64,000 bases of DNA from Flaviramulus basaltis (GCF_900114265.1 NZ_FPKV01000002.1:310001-374000); one strand, 5' to 3'; shown: positions 37,541-46,937, counted from the first letter of the stretch. Made by a program: numbers and translations. Notes: generated by a model from the sequence alone, not told the origin.

Positions 37541-37939
37541 ATGACAAAATTAATTATAAAAAGAAATTGAGAGTAGAATAATATAATGAGAAATTTCGGA
37601 TTTTATCAAGACGATAAAAAAATTGGGACTATTGCTAACGGAAAAACTATTGAATATCAATTAGAACCAGGAAAACATAGATTAAGCTCTAAAATTGATT
37701 GGTGTGGAAGTAGAACTATTGAATTTGATATCAAAGAAAACGAAACAAAGACAATAGAATTATCTGGACTCAAATATGGAACTCTAATTTTACCACTACT
37801 ATTAACTATTTTATTAATCTATGTTTTTGCCAAAACGCAGCTTAATACTAATTTAAGATTTTTAAGGGTTTTTGGAATTATATTATTTTTCTATCCATTA
37901 TATTTTTTAACTTTTGGAAAAAAAAATATTTGCGAATAA
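37541..37939 (+). pseudogene. Small membrane protein gene with two in-frame stops near its 5' end
   Basis: From ATG 37541 the frame reads MTKLIIKRN, then TGA, E, TAG, then NNIMRNFGFYQDDKKIGTIANG and on to 37939. The stops at 37568 and 37574 are each one base from a Ser (TCA) or Tyr (TAT) codon, which would give the natural-looking KRNSEYNN. An open frame of 117 aa remains from ATG 37586. It contains a carboxypeptidase-regulatory-like beta domain (QLEPGKHRLSSKIDWCGS) and two transmembrane segments near the C-terminus. Either the gene is dead or it restarts at 37586 without its first beta strand. Confidence 0.65.
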
Positions 37940-37975
37940 ATAAAAAAAAAGAAAAATATACTACAAATCAGATAA

Positions 37976-38119
37976 TTGCCTGTTTACTTGATTCTGATTT
38001 TCCTTCGAAAAATCAAAGAGAATTATCATTATCAATTTGGTTGCTTAGAAAAATTATTGATAGATAAAAATGCCAAAAATGATTTAACAGAACAACACGT
38101 TTTACTGTTAAAAAATTAA
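37976..38119 (+). other. Possible degraded coding remnant
   Basis: Two overlapping frames look protein-like but neither has a start. One reads NYHYQFGCLEKLLIDKN to a stop at 38119, the other NQIIACLLDSDFPSKN to a stop near 38067. A single indel would join them. It follows the damaged gene at 37541-37939 and precedes the bshA 3' end. Low certainty. Confidence 0.3.
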
Positions 38120-38190
38120 CTGAGTTTTTATAACTTTTTTTTACAAATAACTAACACTAAGCTATGCAAACACGTAAAACAAACCTTAAT

Positions 38191-39330
38191 TTATAAAACT
38201 AAGTATTTAGCTAAAGTATCCTCATAAATAGCTTCATATTTAGGAACTATTTCGTGTAAATCATATTTTAAGGATTCCTTTCTAGCATTTTGTTTAAACA
38301 TTTTTAATCGGCTATTATCCCTCAAAATGTGCAATGCGTTTTTGGTCATATCATCAACATCACCAACATTACTTAAAAACCCAGAAACTCCATGAATATT
38401 TACCTCTGGAATACCACCTGTATTACTAGAAATAACAGGGACTCCAGATGCCATAGCTTCTAATGCTGCTAATCCAAAACTTTCGGTTTGTGATGGTAGT
38501 AAAAATAAGTCGCTAAAACATAAAATTTTATCTATCTCGTTACTTTTTCCAAAGAAAATAACTTTATCTAAAATCCCTAATTCCTGACATTGCGATTCTA
38601 TATGTTCTCTTTCGGGTCCTTCACCAACTAACATTAATTTTGCTGGCATTTCTTTTTGAATGTTATTAAATACACTTATAACATCTTGAACACGTTTTAC
38701 AGGTCTTAAATTACTAATATGGGTAATTATTTTTTCATCTTCTTTAGCCATCATGCCTCTTTGACAATCAGGAAAACCATTATGTTTATACTTATCTAAA
38801 TCTATAAAATTTGGAACGACATTTATATCATTCTTAATATCAAATAAGCGAAGCGTATCGTCTTTTAAGCTTTGTGAAACTGCAGTAACTGCATCAGATT
38901 TGTTAATACTAAATGTTACAGCAGGTTTGTAAAATGGATGACTTCCAACAAGTGTAATATCCGTGCCATGTAATGTGGTTACAATAGGAATATAAACACC
39001 TTCTTCTTGAAGCATCTTTTTAGCCATATATGCTGCGTAAGCATGAGGAATTGCATAATGAACGTGCAATATTTCTATTTTATGGAGCTTCACCATGTCT
39101 ACCAATTTACTTGATAAAGCTAGCTCGTAAGGTTGATAATGAAATAAAGGATATTCTGGAACATTTACTTCATGATAGTGTACATTATTACTTAATAACT
39201 CTAAACGAACAGGTTGATTATAGGTTATAAAATGAATTTCATGACCACGTTTAGAAAGCTCTATACCTAATTCTGTTGCTACTACTCCACTGCCACCAAA
39301 TGTTGGATAACAAACAATACCTATTTTCAT
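38191..39330 (-). CDS. bshA: N-acetyl-alpha-D-glucosaminyl L-malate synthase
   Basis: 379 aa, GT4 glycosyltransferase with the BshA-type N-terminus MKIGIVCYPTFGGSGVVATELG, the motif HVHYAIPHAYAAYMAK, TTLHGTDITLVG and the C-terminal donor-site ESFGLAALEAMASGVPVI. It joins GlcNAc from UDP-GlcNAc to L-malate, the first step of bacillithiol synthesis. The later genes bshB and bshC are not in the window. It is 17 nt downstream of the GH3-beta-lactamase fusion gene, so both are probably co-transcribed. Confidence 0.95.
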   Translation of the reverse strand: MKIGIVCYPTFGGSGVVATELGIELSKRGHEIHFITYNQPVRLELLSNNVHYHEVNVPEYPLFHYQPYELALSSKLVDMVKLHKIEILHVHYAIPHAYAAYMAKKMLQEEGVYIPIVTTLHGTDITLVGSHPFYKPAVTFSINKSDAVTAVSQSLKDDTLRLFDIKNDINVVPNFIDLDKYKHNGFPDCQRGMMAKEDEKIITHISNLRPVKRVQDVISVFNNIQKEMPAKLMLVGEGPEREHIESQCQELGILDKVIFFGKSNEIDKILCFSDLFLLPSQTESFGLAALEAMASGVPVISSNTGGIPEVNIHGVSGFLSNVGDVDDMTKNALHILRDNSRLKMFKQNARKESLKYDLHEIVPKYEAIYEDTLAKYLVL

Positions 39331-39347
39331 TAAAATCTAATTTTTTA

Positions 39348-42263
39348 TTATTCTTCTATTGCTTCGTAAATTAAACGCTGTATTTCAGTTCTAACATTTT
39401 CTCTTAGCAACAAATTCTTACCTGCTGTTGGATATGTTCTATTAGCTAAAAACACATATACAATTTCTTTATCTGGATCTGCCCATGCATAAGTACCCGT
39501 AAAACCAGAATGTCCAAAACTTGTCATAGATATACAACCACAAGTTGGACCTTCTTCTCCTAATTGAGGTTTATCGAAACCAATACCTCTTCTATTATTA
39601 TCATCGCAATAATAACAGGTATTAAACTTATCTATAGTTTCTGGTTTTAAATAGCGCTGTCCACCATAAAAACCCTTCTGCAAATACATCTGCATAATTT
39701 TTGCAACATCATTGGCATTACTAAAAATACCTGCATGACCTCCTACTCCATTTTGCATTGCTGCTCCCATATCATGCACATAACCATGAATTTCTTGATA
39801 TCTATAATAATCATCAATCTCAGTCGGAACAATTTTTTTACTACTTATTTTATGATACGGGTTGTAAGTAGTATAATTTGCTCCTAATGATTGGTAAAAA
39901 TGATCTTGAACCAACTCATCAAGAGGTTTGTCGTAATGTTTTTCTATAAATTTCTTTAAAATATAATAAGGAAAATCACTGTATCGATATCGTAAGCGTT
40001 CTAACAGTTCTGAATCTTTTATTATTTTAGGAATAGAATCTTGATAATCAGTACGTAAATATAGATTTTTAGCTACTTCTACATTAAACTTAGCACTTTG
40101 CTTTGTTCTGTAATATTTACTGCTTGGATGCTTAGTTACTGTATCTAAAGTGTGATAATAAAAAGGTTCCCATGGTCTTAACCGCGCATAATGAGACAAC
40201 ATACTTTTTAAAGTTATATTTGCCTTATTTGAGCCTTTGTATTCTGGTAATATTTCTGAAAGTTTGGTGTCTAATGATACAATTCCTTCCTCTACCAACT
40301 CCATTAATAATGGTAATGTTGCTAATATTTTAGTAAGTGAAGCTACATCATATATATCATCAAACTCTACTTGCTCGTCGCCTTTATAAGTATGTTTTCC
40401 AAAATTTTTATTATAAATAACCTTGCCTTCTCTTGCCACTAGAAGTTGTATGCCAGGAGTCATTTTTAAATCTACAGCACGTTGAGCTATAGAATCTATT
40501 TTATTTAATTTTTCTGAATCCATACCAACACGCTCTGGTATTGAATACCCCAAACGTTTAATTGAAAATGATGGAATGCCTTCACCAACTACAAAATGAT
40601 CTCCTGCTGAAACTGGTAATGTTCCTTTTGCTGCAATAGCTCCAAAAATAAGTTGAGCCGATTTTTCTTGAGCAATCTTACTATTTTGATAACTTACAAT
40701 AATACCTTCAATGTCATCAATATTTTTTAAATCCATTAATGCATAAGGCTTCACAAAAATGTCTAAAATTACAGTATGTGTTTTTGCTATTTCTTCTAAC
40801 CAAGTTATTTCGTTTTCACTAAACTTATAACTTTTCCAAGGACTTTCATTCGAGCGATGTAAGCCAATTATAACCGTATTATATGGTTGTAATTTATCTG
40901 ATAAATTTTCTAGCTTTTCATCTGATACTTCATGAACTTTAGCATACTTTTTTAGTTCATTAAAAAAAGTAGCTCCAGAATCATCACCCAGATTCACATA
41001 AGCTATTGTTTTAGTTTCTAATTGTCGTAAAGGCAATATAGCCCTCATGTTTTTTAAAACTGTTAATGCATTTTCAATTAGCTCTTCGTATAAAGCATCA
41101 TCTTTAATTCTATTTAAATCTTTAGATAAGTTAAATAAACCAATAGGCTCGTAATTATTTAATCCTACTTTATATTTTGCTTGAAGAATTTTTTTAACAG
41201 AATGTGATAAACGCGCTTCTGTTATGTTTCCTTTATTATAAGCTTCAACAATTTTAGAAATTCCAATACCAACATCTGCAGACATTAACATAACATCATT
41301 TCCAGCCATAAAAGCAGCCAAATCAATATCACCGGTTTCGCTAAAATTTGCTGCACCTTTCATGGTAAGTGCATCTGTAAAAATAAGTCCTTGAAAGCCT
41401 AATTTTTCTTTTAATATATCTGTTACTATATGTTTTGACAAAGATGAAGGATAACCTGTTGAATCCAAACTTGGCACATTTAAGTGTGCAACCATAGCGC
41501 TAGAAAGGCCTTCTTTTATTAATTTTCTATAAGGATATAATTCGATTGAATCAATACGTTTTTCGCTAAAGCTAACAGATGGTAATGTTTCGTGCGAATC
41601 TTGATCGGTATCGCCATGTCCTGGAAAATGTTTTGCATTTGCCAAAACACCAGCACTTTGCATACCTTTCATGAATGCCAAAGCCTTTTCTGTTACATTA
41701 TCTCTATCTTCTCCAAAAGAACGATTTCCAATAATAGGGTTTAAAGGATTGGTATTTATATCTACAACAGGAGCAAAATTAAAATGAACTCCCAAACGTT
41801 TGCAATGCTCGCCTATTTGCCTGCCTGTTTGCTCGACAAGTTTGTTGTCTTTTATTGCACCAAGCGTCATATTCCATGGAAATGCGTATGTAGAATCCAA
41901 GCGCATACTTAATCCCCATTCTGCATCCATTCCAATTAAAAGAGGTGTTTTTGATAATGATTGTAGCTCATTATTTAATCTTGCTTGACGCATTGGTCCA
42001 CCATTGGAGTAAATTAAACCTCCTATATGATGGTCTTTAATTAGTTCTACAACTTTGTTTTTGGTTGCATTATCTTGATTAGACATGACTTGAACCATAT
42101 ATAATTGCCCTACTTTCTCAGATAAAGTCATTGAATTATAAACGCTATCAACCCACTTTTTTTGAGCCTCAGAATCTGATGTAATTAAAGGATTACTTGC
42201 AGATTGACTAAAAATTGGAAGGATTGAAAAAAATGAAACTATTACAAAAAAGACTGGACGCAT
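39348..42263 (-). CDS. Glycoside hydrolase family 3 fused to a serine beta-lactamase/DD-peptidase-like domain, exported
   Basis: 971 aa. A signal peptide (VIVSFFSILPIFSQ) precedes a GH3 barrel of the NagZ type: KHFPGHGDTDQDSHETLP and the nucleophile Asp in IFTDALTMKGA. After a GH3 C-terminal alpha/beta domain (about 400-580), a serine hydrolase of the beta-lactamase class begins with the SxxK motif in DVASLTKIL, followed by LSHYARLRPW and GHSGFTGT in the KTG-box place. The likely role is removal of beta-N-acetylglucosamine from cell wall fragments outside the cytoplasm combined with peptidase or esterase action. Such fusions are known in Bacteroidota. First gene of the pair with bshA. Confidence 0.93.
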   Translation of the reverse strand: MRPVFFVIVSFFSILPIFSQSASNPLITSDSEAQKKWVDSVYNSMTLSEKVGQLYMVQVMSNQDNATKNKVVELIKDHHIGGLIYSNGGPMRQARLNNELQSLSKTPLLIGMDAEWGLSMRLDSTYAFPWNMTLGAIKDNKLVEQTGRQIGEHCKRLGVHFNFAPVVDINTNPLNPIIGNRSFGEDRDNVTEKALAFMKGMQSAGVLANAKHFPGHGDTDQDSHETLPSVSFSEKRIDSIELYPYRKLIKEGLSSAMVAHLNVPSLDSTGYPSSLSKHIVTDILKEKLGFQGLIFTDALTMKGAANFSETGDIDLAAFMAGNDVMLMSADVGIGISKIVEAYNKGNITEARLSHSVKKILQAKYKVGLNNYEPIGLFNLSKDLNRIKDDALYEELIENALTVLKNMRAILPLRQLETKTIAYVNLGDDSGATFFNELKKYAKVHEVSDEKLENLSDKLQPYNTVIIGLHRSNESPWKSYKFSENEITWLEEIAKTHTVILDIFVKPYALMDLKNIDDIEGIIVSYQNSKIAQEKSAQLIFGAIAAKGTLPVSAGDHFVVGEGIPSFSIKRLGYSIPERVGMDSEKLNKIDSIAQRAVDLKMTPGIQLLVAREGKVIYNKNFGKHTYKGDEQVEFDDIYDVASLTKILATLPLLMELVEEGIVSLDTKLSEILPEYKGSNKANITLKSMLSHYARLRPWEPFYYHTLDTVTKHPSSKYYRTKQSAKFNVEVAKNLYLRTDYQDSIPKIIKDSELLERLRYRYSDFPYYILKKFIEKHYDKPLDELVQDHFYQSLGANYTTYNPYHKISSKKIVPTEIDDYYRYQEIHGYVHDMGAAMQNGVGGHAGIFSNANDVAKIMQMYLQKGFYGGQRYLKPETIDKFNTCYYCDDNNRRGIGFDKPQLGEEGPTCGCISMTSFGHSGFTGTYAWADPDKEIVYVFLANRTYPTAGKNLLLRENVRTEIQRLIYEAIEE

Positions 42264-42388
42264 AAAACGATTTATTAGGCTTATTAATACTTATACATAG
42301 GTCATATTAATAATCATGCCAAAATAATACTTTTAAAAGTAAGATAAAAAGACTTTATGATAGATTTATAATTAGATTATAAACAAAT

Positions 42389-43813
42389 TTAATCCATTAT
42401 AAACTTAAAACCAGCCGAAATAATATTTGCACTCAACCCTGTATTTCTCTTGTAGTTGTTATATTTTAAATCAATACTTTTTAAACCCAACTTCCAAATA
42501 TGTGCTTTAGCAAAAATATCAGTATAACTTAAACCTAAACCATATTGATTTGCATTAAATTCCGATAAATCATAATCTGAAGTATAAAACTCGCTTGTAG
42601 AAAGGTTTTCTTCATAAGGAGAAAAATAATCTGCTTCCGTTTGATTGTAATAACGATATGAAGGATATAAAGTAAACTTGCTTGAAATCTTTATTGGCAA
42701 CTCTATTTCTGCTGTATGTGAATTAATACCCCAATCATCAAAATAGTAACGGTAATAAGTTCTAAGAGTTAAAATTTCATTTATATATTGATTAAAACGA
42801 AATCCAACAGGAATCTTAAATCTTGTACTTGGTAAACGCTCAATATCATCAGCTAATTGAAACACATCTCTATTTGTTGGTGATGTATAATTATTAATAC
42901 TTGATGGATTACCCATATAGAAATTATCAACATCTCCAAAATAAACTCTTTGCATAGGGTTTGCTAACCAGCCATCTTGCTGTACCAAATCAAAAAATAA
43001 CGAAAATTGTGCGTTTTTATTTATTATTTGAGATAATGTAAATGAAACTGAATATGAATTTCGCCCTTTATCATTTATCAAACCTGAGGCCGATTTTGGT
43101 GACCAAATGCTACCACTATTTCCACTCTTATCAATAGCATTACCATTTTGGTCAAAAATATCAATACCACTAAAAAAACCACTATTTAAGTTACTATCAG
43201 ACTTGAGATAAGAATCTAACTCAATAGGATATTTTGGATTCCAAGTATCTAAATAAACCTTTGCGTTAACAGATAATTCGGTATTTTTCTCATTAAATAA
43301 TTTTGCAAAACCACCTCCAAATCCAATAGAGGTATAATCATATTCTGCGGCAAAAGATACATTGGCATTCCAAATATTATTTCTATCATCAGAGCTATGT
43401 GCATAAGCTACATTTATATTACTCCAAACATCTTGTGAAGATGCACCAGATGAAGCTACCCAAGGACTTCCAATAGGATTTCCTCCTACTTTTGGTGAGC
43501 CATCAAAAGGATCTAAATTACTAGAAGAAGCCGAGGTATATGCAGAAATACCTGCGTCAACAGTTAAAACATCATCTTCATTTAAAGGCAAACTCACTAC
43601 AATAGTTGGTGTAAAATCAGTTAATTTCTCATCTCCAACACCTCCTGTAACAGATGCATTATTACCTTTCTGAGAATAATAACTAGTTAAAAAATCTACT
43701 TCTGTAGTTTCTAAAACTCGTTTTTTATATACTGTAGTAGAATCTTGTTCCTGAGCAAAAAATGATTGCACAAAACTTACGAATACAACTAAAACTAATA
43801 AATAATTTTTCAT
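42389..43813 (-). CDS. DUF3570 domain protein (predicted outer-membrane barrel)
   Basis: 474 aa. A signal peptide (LVLVVFVSFVQSFFAQ) leads into repeated amphipathic beta strands rich in Tyr, Ser and Asn and a C-terminus ending ISAGFKFIMD. This matches DUF3570, which in many Gram-negative bacteria is encoded beside DUF4266, ApbE and a thioredoxin, exactly the order here. No function is established; an outer-membrane barrel is inferred. Last gene of the cassette, 33 nt after DUF4266, with a small hairpin in the gap. Confidence 0.9.
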   Translation of the reverse strand: MKNYLLVLVVFVSFVQSFFAQEQDSTTVYKKRVLETTEVDFLTSYYSQKGNNASVTGGVGDEKLTDFTPTIVVSLPLNEDDVLTVDAGISAYTSASSSNLDPFDGSPKVGGNPIGSPWVASSGASSQDVWSNINVAYAHSSDDRNNIWNANVSFAAEYDYTSIGFGGGFAKLFNEKNTELSVNAKVYLDTWNPKYPIELDSYLKSDSNLNSGFFSGIDIFDQNGNAIDKSGNSGSIWSPKSASGLINDKGRNSYSVSFTLSQIINKNAQFSLFFDLVQQDGWLANPMQRVYFGDVDNFYMGNPSSINNYTSPTNRDVFQLADDIERLPSTRFKIPVGFRFNQYINEILTLRTYYRYYFDDWGINSHTAEIELPIKISSKFTLYPSYRYYNQTEADYFSPYEENLSTSEFYTSDYDLSEFNANQYGLGLSYTDIFAKAHIWKLGLKSIDLKYNNYKRNTGLSANIISAGFKFIMD

Positions 43814-43820
43814 ATAAATT

Positions 43821-43835
43821 TTCCGTTATGCGGAA
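43821..43835 (-). promoter_or_regulatory. Small hairpin between DUF4266 and DUF3570
   Basis: TTCCG and CGGAA pair around a 5-nt loop 7 nt before the DUF3570 start. It could tune relative expression of the two genes by partial termination, RNA processing or RBS masking. The stem is short. Confidence 0.35.
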
Positions 43836-43846
43836 TTAAAAAAGTG

Positions 43847-44056
43847 TTAATTACAACCACAACCACCACCAGATTTACCACCATTGGCACCAGAAGCAGC
43901 TTCTCTATAAACATGAAAGTTTGTTATAAATCTATCAGAACTTTTTTTGGCTAAGACCATATCTGGATCGTTAAGGTTTATTTTTTCGTATTCTTTAACA
44001 GCAATACATGATGTAAAAGAAATAATCACAATAAACACTAATAAAAGCTTTTTCAT
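43847..44056 (-). CDS. DUF4266 small lipoprotein with Cys-Gly-Cys tail
   Basis: 69 aa. The lipobox FTSC places the lipidated Cys at residue 17. The conserved C-terminal half reads YREAASGANGGKSGGGCGCN, with SGA at 55-57 and the two Cys at 66 and 68. ApbE enzymes attach FMN to Ser or Thr in motifs of the SGAT type, so the SGA could be a flavinylation site, while the CGC tail could bind a metal or form a disulfide; both are inference. Its start overlaps the apbE stop by 4 nt (ATGA), indicating coupled translation. Confidence 0.9.
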   Translation of the reverse strand: MKKLLLVFIVIISFTSCIAVKEYEKINLNDPDMVLAKKSSDRFITNFHVYREAASGANGGKSGGGCGCN

Positions 44057-45051
44057 AACTTAATGAGTTTGTCTAAATTTATATTGTTCGAGGTATGCAA
44101 TTTATTATCCTTATCAACAATAATACATTCTACACCTTTAAGTTGATTTATAAAATCTAAACCAACATCTACGCCCATAACAAATACAGAGGTAGCTAAA
44201 GCATCAGCTAATTCTGCATTTTCAGTAAAAATACTTGCACTTAAAATTCCTGTACTTGGGTAACCTGTTCTAGGATCTATAATATGCGAATATAAAATAC
44301 AATTAAATTCAACGTATTTCTCATAATTCCCCGAGGTAACCACAGCACTATTACTAATAGGCAGCCAAGAAAATACTTTGTTTTTATTTAAAGGATTTAC
44401 AATGGCAACCATCCAATCTTTACCGTCTGGCTGTTTTCCCCAAGCATTTAAATCGCCCGAAGCGTTTATTATGCCCGCTATTACTCCTTTTTGCTTAAGT
44501 AATGCCTTTGCTTTATCTGCAGCATAACCTTTTCCTATAGCACCAAAACCAATTTTCATTCCTTCTAGTTTTAGAAAAACAGTATGATTTTCTTCATCTA
44601 AAAGGATATTACTGTACCCTACTTTTTTAACAGATTTTTTAATTTCTTCAACTGAAGGCATTTCGGTCATGCTACCATCAAACTTCCAAATTTTATCCAT
44701 TGAAGCATAACTAATATCAAAAGCACCATTAGTTAATTTTGAAATTTTAATGGCTCTTTGAATAAGTAAAAATAGTTCTTCATCAACTTTAACCGGCTTT
44801 ATTCCTGAGTTTCTATTGATTAGAGATGTTTGTGAATTAGCATCCCAAGATGATATTAATTTCTCTATCCTTGAAATTTCATTTACAGCTAAATCAATAT
44901 ACTCATTTCCTTCATTTTGACTATCTGCAACCACAGAAATATCAAAACGACTACCCATTAACTTTAATGTTTTTTGATATACTTCTTGTGAAAAACAAAA
45001 AGTACTTGTTAAAAAAATAAGCAATAAACTAATACTAACTTTAGTTTTCAA
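44053..45051 (-). CDS. apbE: FAD:protein FMN transferase, exported
   Basis: 332 aa. Signal peptide (ISLLLIFLTSTFCFSQ), then the ApbE core: MGSRFDISV, GAIGKGYAADKAKALL, NASGDLNAWG, the Mg-binding region SHIIDPRTGYPS and the ADALATSVFVMG motif. It transfers FMN from FAD to Ser/Thr of exported redox proteins. No NqrC or RnfG homologue is visible in the window, so the substrate is probably in this cassette. Overlaps the thioredoxin gene by 11 nt and DUF4266 by 4 nt. Confidence 0.95.
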   Translation of the reverse strand: MKTKVSISLLLIFLTSTFCFSQEVYQKTLKLMGSRFDISVVADSQNEGNEYIDLAVNEISRIEKLISSWDANSQTSLINRNSGIKPVKVDEELFLLIQRAIKISKLTNGAFDISYASMDKIWKFDGSMTEMPSVEEIKKSVKKVGYSNILLDEENHTVFLKLEGMKIGFGAIGKGYAADKAKALLKQKGVIAGIINASGDLNAWGKQPDGKDWMVAIVNPLNKNKVFSWLPISNSAVVTSGNYEKYVEFNCILYSHIIDPRTGYPSTGILSASIFTENAELADALATSVFVMGVDVGLDFINQLKGVECIIVDKDNKLHTSNNINLDKLIKL

Positions 45052-45481
45052 AAGCAGTTAATTTTTTAAAATACGTAGATGGATTTGATTTTTCGTAACC
45101 TATTTTACCAAGCACCTTTCCTTTATTATCTAAAACAACAACTAATGGGAAATAGCCTTGGTTGTTATAAGTTTCGGCAAGTTTAGCATTTTGTAAACTC
45201 ACAGATTCTGATAATTTATTTGCTTTTCTTCTAGGGAAATCTGCTTTAAGCATGACAAAATGGTCTTTTGATAATTTTTGAAATTCTTGAGTACTCCAAA
45301 TTTCTTTGTCTAATTTTATACAAGGGGCACACCAATCTGACCCTTGAAAAACCAAAACAATATTTTCATTTTTACTTGAAGCAACTTCTTTTGCTTTTTC
45401 AAAATCGGTATGCCAAGTTTGACTAAAAGTATTAAATCCAAAAACTAAAAAGAAAACACTAAAAAAGCACACATTTTTCAT
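45041..45481 (-). CDS. Exported thioredoxin-family protein
   Basis: 146 aa. A signal peptide (FFSVFFLVFGFNTFSQ) is followed by a thioredoxin fold of the thioredoxin_7/DsbD-gamma-like type. The active site is WCAPC, and a cis-Pro motif is at YFPLVVVLD. It is the first gene of the cassette with apbE, DUF4266 and DUF3570. A role in reducing or oxidising the cysteine tail of DUF4266 is inferred from position only. Confidence 0.92.
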   Translation of the reverse strand: MKNVCFFSVFFLVFGFNTFSQTWHTDFEKAKEVASSKNENIVLVFQGSDWCAPCIKLDKEIWSTQEFQKLSKDHFVMLKADFPRRKANKLSESVSLQNAKLAETYNNQGYFPLVVVLDNKGKVLGKIGYEKSNPSTYFKKLTAFEN

Positions 45482-45619
45482 GCAAGAAATAATTTATAAG
45501 ACAACAAATGTAATTAGCTAATTTTATTTACCATGTAACAAGTATTACACAACCACAAATTAATGTTTATGTTTAACGTGATTTTTAATAAGATATTTTA
45601 TTATAACTGATTTTCTATA

Positions 45620-46843
45620 TTATTCAAGTAAATCGATATGTCTATCGTGATATCCTAATAAATATAAAACACCATCTAACCCAATACTAGAAATAGAGCT
45701 TTGAGCATTGTCTTTTACTGTTGGTTTTGCATGAAAAGCAATTCCTAAACCAGCAAGATTAAGCATTTGTAAATCGTTAGCACCATCACCAACAGCAATA
45801 GTTTGATTAATATCTATACCTTCTTTTTGAGCAATTTCTTTAAGATATTCTGCTTTTTTAGCACCATTAACAATATCACCTAAATAATTACCTGTTAAGA
45901 CACCATCTTTTATCTCTAATTGATTAGCATACACATAATCAATACCTAATTCCTTTTGTAAGTAATGTCCAAAATAAGTAAATCCACCAGATAAAATAGC
46001 CGTTTTAAATCCGTAACTTTTTAAAGTATCAATAAGTCTTCTTGCGCCTTTTGTTATTGGTAAGTTAATAGCAACGTCATGAAGGACGTCTTCACTTAAA
46101 CCTTTTAAAAGTTTCATGCGTCTTTTAAAACTTTCATTAAAGTCTATTTCACCTTGCATGGCTGCTTCTGTAATAGCTTTTACTTCTGCTCCAACTCCTG
46201 CTAATTCTGCTAATTCATCAATAACTTCTGCTTGAATTAAAGTAGAATCCATATCAAAACAAACCAAGCGTCTGTTTCTTCTATAAATATTGTCTTCTTG
46301 AAATGCTATATCAACATTTAAATCGTGAGAAATTTTCATGAATTTTTCAGTAAGATCTACTTTATCATCAAGTTTACCTCTAATTGATAATTCTATTGAT
46401 GCTCTAGGATATTCATCTTCTTTTACAAGAGACAAACGTCCTGTTAGTCTTTTAATAGCATCAATATTTAAATTTTTTTCTGAAATTACTTTAGTAACTT
46501 CAGATATTTGATAAGCAGAAAGCTTATCACCTAAAATGGTTACAATGTATCTATCTTTACCTTGCAAGCTTACCCAATGTTCATAATCTTCAAGTGTAAT
46601 TGGTGTAAATTTTGCAGTAATTCCTAACTCGTAAGCCTTAAAAAGTAAATCTTTTTGTACAGCTGATGATTTTTCTCCTGACTGAATTTCAAACAACATT
46701 CCTAATGATAATGTATCATGAATGTTTGCTTGTCCTATATCTAGTACTTTAGCATCATATTCTGCTAAAACACTTGTTAATCCTGAAGTTAATCCTGGTT
46801 TATCTTGTCCTGAAATATTTAATAAGAAAATATCGTTAGCCAT
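45620..46843 (-). CDS. serB: Phosphoserine phosphatase with N-terminal ACT domains
   Basis: 407 aa. Two ACT-like domains (about residues 1-85 and 95-180) precede the HAD phosphatase. The HAD motif I is FDMDSTLIQ (nucleophile Asp and acid Asp), motif II is LSGGF, and motif III/IV includes VGDGANDLQMLNLAG. It forms L-serine from phosphoserine, and the ACT domains may sense serine. Length fits SerB proteins of the long type. Monocistronic by spacing. Confidence 0.96.
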   Translation of the reverse strand: MANDIFLLNISGQDKPGLTSGLTSVLAEYDAKVLDIGQANIHDTLSLGMLFEIQSGEKSSAVQKDLLFKAYELGITAKFTPITLEDYEHWVSLQGKDRYIVTILGDKLSAYQISEVTKVISEKNLNIDAIKRLTGRLSLVKEDEYPRASIELSIRGKLDDKVDLTEKFMKISHDLNVDIAFQEDNIYRRNRRLVCFDMDSTLIQAEVIDELAELAGVGAEVKAITEAAMQGEIDFNESFKRRMKLLKGLSEDVLHDVAINLPITKGARRLIDTLKSYGFKTAILSGGFTYFGHYLQKELGIDYVYANQLEIKDGVLTGNYLGDIVNGAKKAEYLKEIAQKEGIDINQTIAVGDGANDLQMLNLAGLGIAFHAKPTVKDNAQSSISSIGLDGVLYLLGYHDRHIDLLE

Positions 46844-46937
46844 AATTTTATACTTACGCCTTGAAAAGCGGTAAAATTGAATATTCTATTTAAAATATGA
46901 TTTTTTTTAGTTCTATAACACCAAAATTATAAACAGT

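Noticed and set aside
38003-38017. Short inverted repeat (ccttcgaaaaatc region) as a second copy of the 37351 palindrome
   Set aside because: Only a few bases match the inner hairpin and the outer boxes are missing, so it is probably chance.
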